Source of the DNA: a virus
Virus record (IMG/VR): IMGVR_UViG_3300002242_003302
Location: 11,417-33,643 of that record
Length of the DNA: 22,227 nucleotides
Strand: one strand, 5' to 3'
Part shown: in pieces, positions 21,688-22,227 of the stretch
How the letters are laid out: every line of letters starts with the position of its first letter
Position numbering within the stretch: the first letter of the stretch is position 1
The notes under the pieces: generated by a model
Databases searched by the model: none
What the model was told of the DNA's origin: nothing
Seen by the model: the letters and a program-made list of their open reading frames with translations, nothing else
Made by a program: the position numbers and the translations under genes

Positions 21688-22227
21688 TTTACTGTTACCA
21701 ATCGCAGGTAAGGCTCAAAGATTTATAGACAAGGGGTATAACATGCCTAAGCCACTAATCATGGCAAAAACCAAACAGGTCATAGATTGGGCAATGAAGT
21801 CCATCAAGCTAGATCAATGTAATTTAATTTTTGCGGTCAGACTAGAGCATATTAATAATTTTTCAATAGATGATATTTTAAGAGATAAGTTTGGACAGGA
21901 CACTAAAATTGTAGTAGTGGACCATGATACAGATGGTTCTGTATCGACCTGCCTTCTAGCAAAAGAACATATAGATAATGATGATCCCTTAATTATATAT
22001 ACTCCAGATGTATACTTCGAACCAACCTTTGATCCCTCAACTATAGATGAATCCCTAGACGGCTTTCTACTTACCTTCAAGGCAAATAGCCCAGCCCACA
22101 GCTACATCTCAACAGATAAAGATGGATTTGCGACAAAAACGGCGGAGAAGTTGGTTATAAGCTCAGACGCTGCAGTTGGAGTTTATTATTTTAAGAGTGG
22201 ACAAATGTTTGTAAAATATGCCGAGCA
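21677..22227 (+). CDS. Sugar-phosphate nucleotidyltransferase-like protein, partial
   Basis: 183 codons are visible and the 3' end lies outside the window. The start overlaps the preceding gene by 11 nt. 'MKYNLLLPIAGKAQRFIDKGYNMPKPLIMAKTKQVIDWAMKSI' (1-43) is the NTP-transferase signature (L.P.AG.g.RF...Gy..PKPLI.v.....i....), with Gln in place of the usual Ser/Thr before RF. 'TDGSVSTCLLAKEHIDNDDPLIIYTPDVYFE' (85-115) supplies the uridine-loop and metal-binding region. It would activate a sugar-1-phosphate as a nucleotide sugar, and with the kinase and phosphatase genes beside it forms a plausible activation route. Confidence 0.75.
   Translation, partial: MKYNLLLPIAGKAQRFIDKGYNMPKPLIMAKTKQVIDWAMKSIKLDQCNLIFAVRLEHINNFSIDDILRDKFGQDTKIVVVDHDTDGSVSTCLLAKEHIDNDDPLIIYTPDVYFEPTFDPSTIDESLDGFLLTFKANSPAHSYISTDKDGFATKTAEKLVISSDAAVGVYYFKSGQMFVKYAE

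Noticed and set aside
1-22227. tRNA genes, insertion sequences, integrase or attachment sites
   Set aside because: I looked for cloverleaf-like segments with GTTCGA-type T arms, transposase motifs and long terminal repeats and found none I could support; a covariance-model search was not possible here.

Overview
The window reads as part of the genome of a tailed double-stranded DNA phage, probably marine and probably infecting a diderm (Gram-negative) bacterium. The evidence is a set of minus-strand tail fibre and lectin-like genes, a small nucleic-acid module (SSB, sigma factor, deoxynucleotide kinase), and an outer-membrane beta-barrel with a signal peptide and a C-terminal Phe. Genes are packed with 1 to 20 nt overlaps, and I see no ribosomal or central-metabolism genes. 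The fibre carries 'VGIGT..P...LHV' and 'TTINSVTLTVDDKNIELG' type segments, which I associate with marine phage structural proteins. The host cannot be named. Consensus sigma70 hexamers (TTGACA/TATACT) and the barrel protein point towards Proteobacteria or a relative.

Layout. (1) 1-5949, minus strand: tail module, transcribed right to left. It runs from a cysteine-free FmdB-like protein through two adhesin-like proteins and a 942-aa fibre with about eight 43-residue repeats to two tandem paralogous LamG-type lectins, the last cut by the window edge. (2) 5984-7029, minus strand: a self-contained two-gene unit with a near-perfect sigma70 promoter, an outer-membrane barrel gene, a two-helix membrane protein gene and an intrinsic terminator. 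It looks like a 'moron'. (3) 7026-9965, minus strand: a five-gene operon encoding a hypothetical protein, a dNMP kinase, a phage sigma factor, SSB and a GT-B glycosyltransferase. (4) 9966-10144: a divergent control region with two sigma70-like promoters and several inverted repeats. (5) 10145-22227, plus strand: one uninterrupted operon of 16 genes. It starts with a small winged-helix-like protein and continues with eight glycosyltransferase or glycosyltransferase-like genes (GT9-like, GT4-like x2, GT17 x2, GT2-like x2, one with an 'RLRPDV' motif), a SAM methyltransferase and six sugar-nucleotide enzymes (WecB-like epimerase, minimal UDP-sugar dehydrogenase, SDR epimerase, KdsC-like HAD phosphatase, compact PfkB-like kinase, nucleotidyltransferase cut by the window edge).

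How the parts may work together. The right half would make one or more activated sugars and build a multi-sugar glycan, which could be placed on the host envelope, the virion or another acceptor. With the outer-membrane barrel and the lectin-like fibres, much of this window concerns the cell surface: recognising it, rebuilding it and perhaps closing it to competitors. The most unusual signal is regulatory. Three of the four promoters I can read place +1 at or within 2 nt of an ATG, which predicts leaderless mRNAs. Two of them sit directly beside a hairpin plus T7 tract in the shared arrangement TTTTTTTGTTGA(G/C). All functions are read from sequence motifs without database searches.
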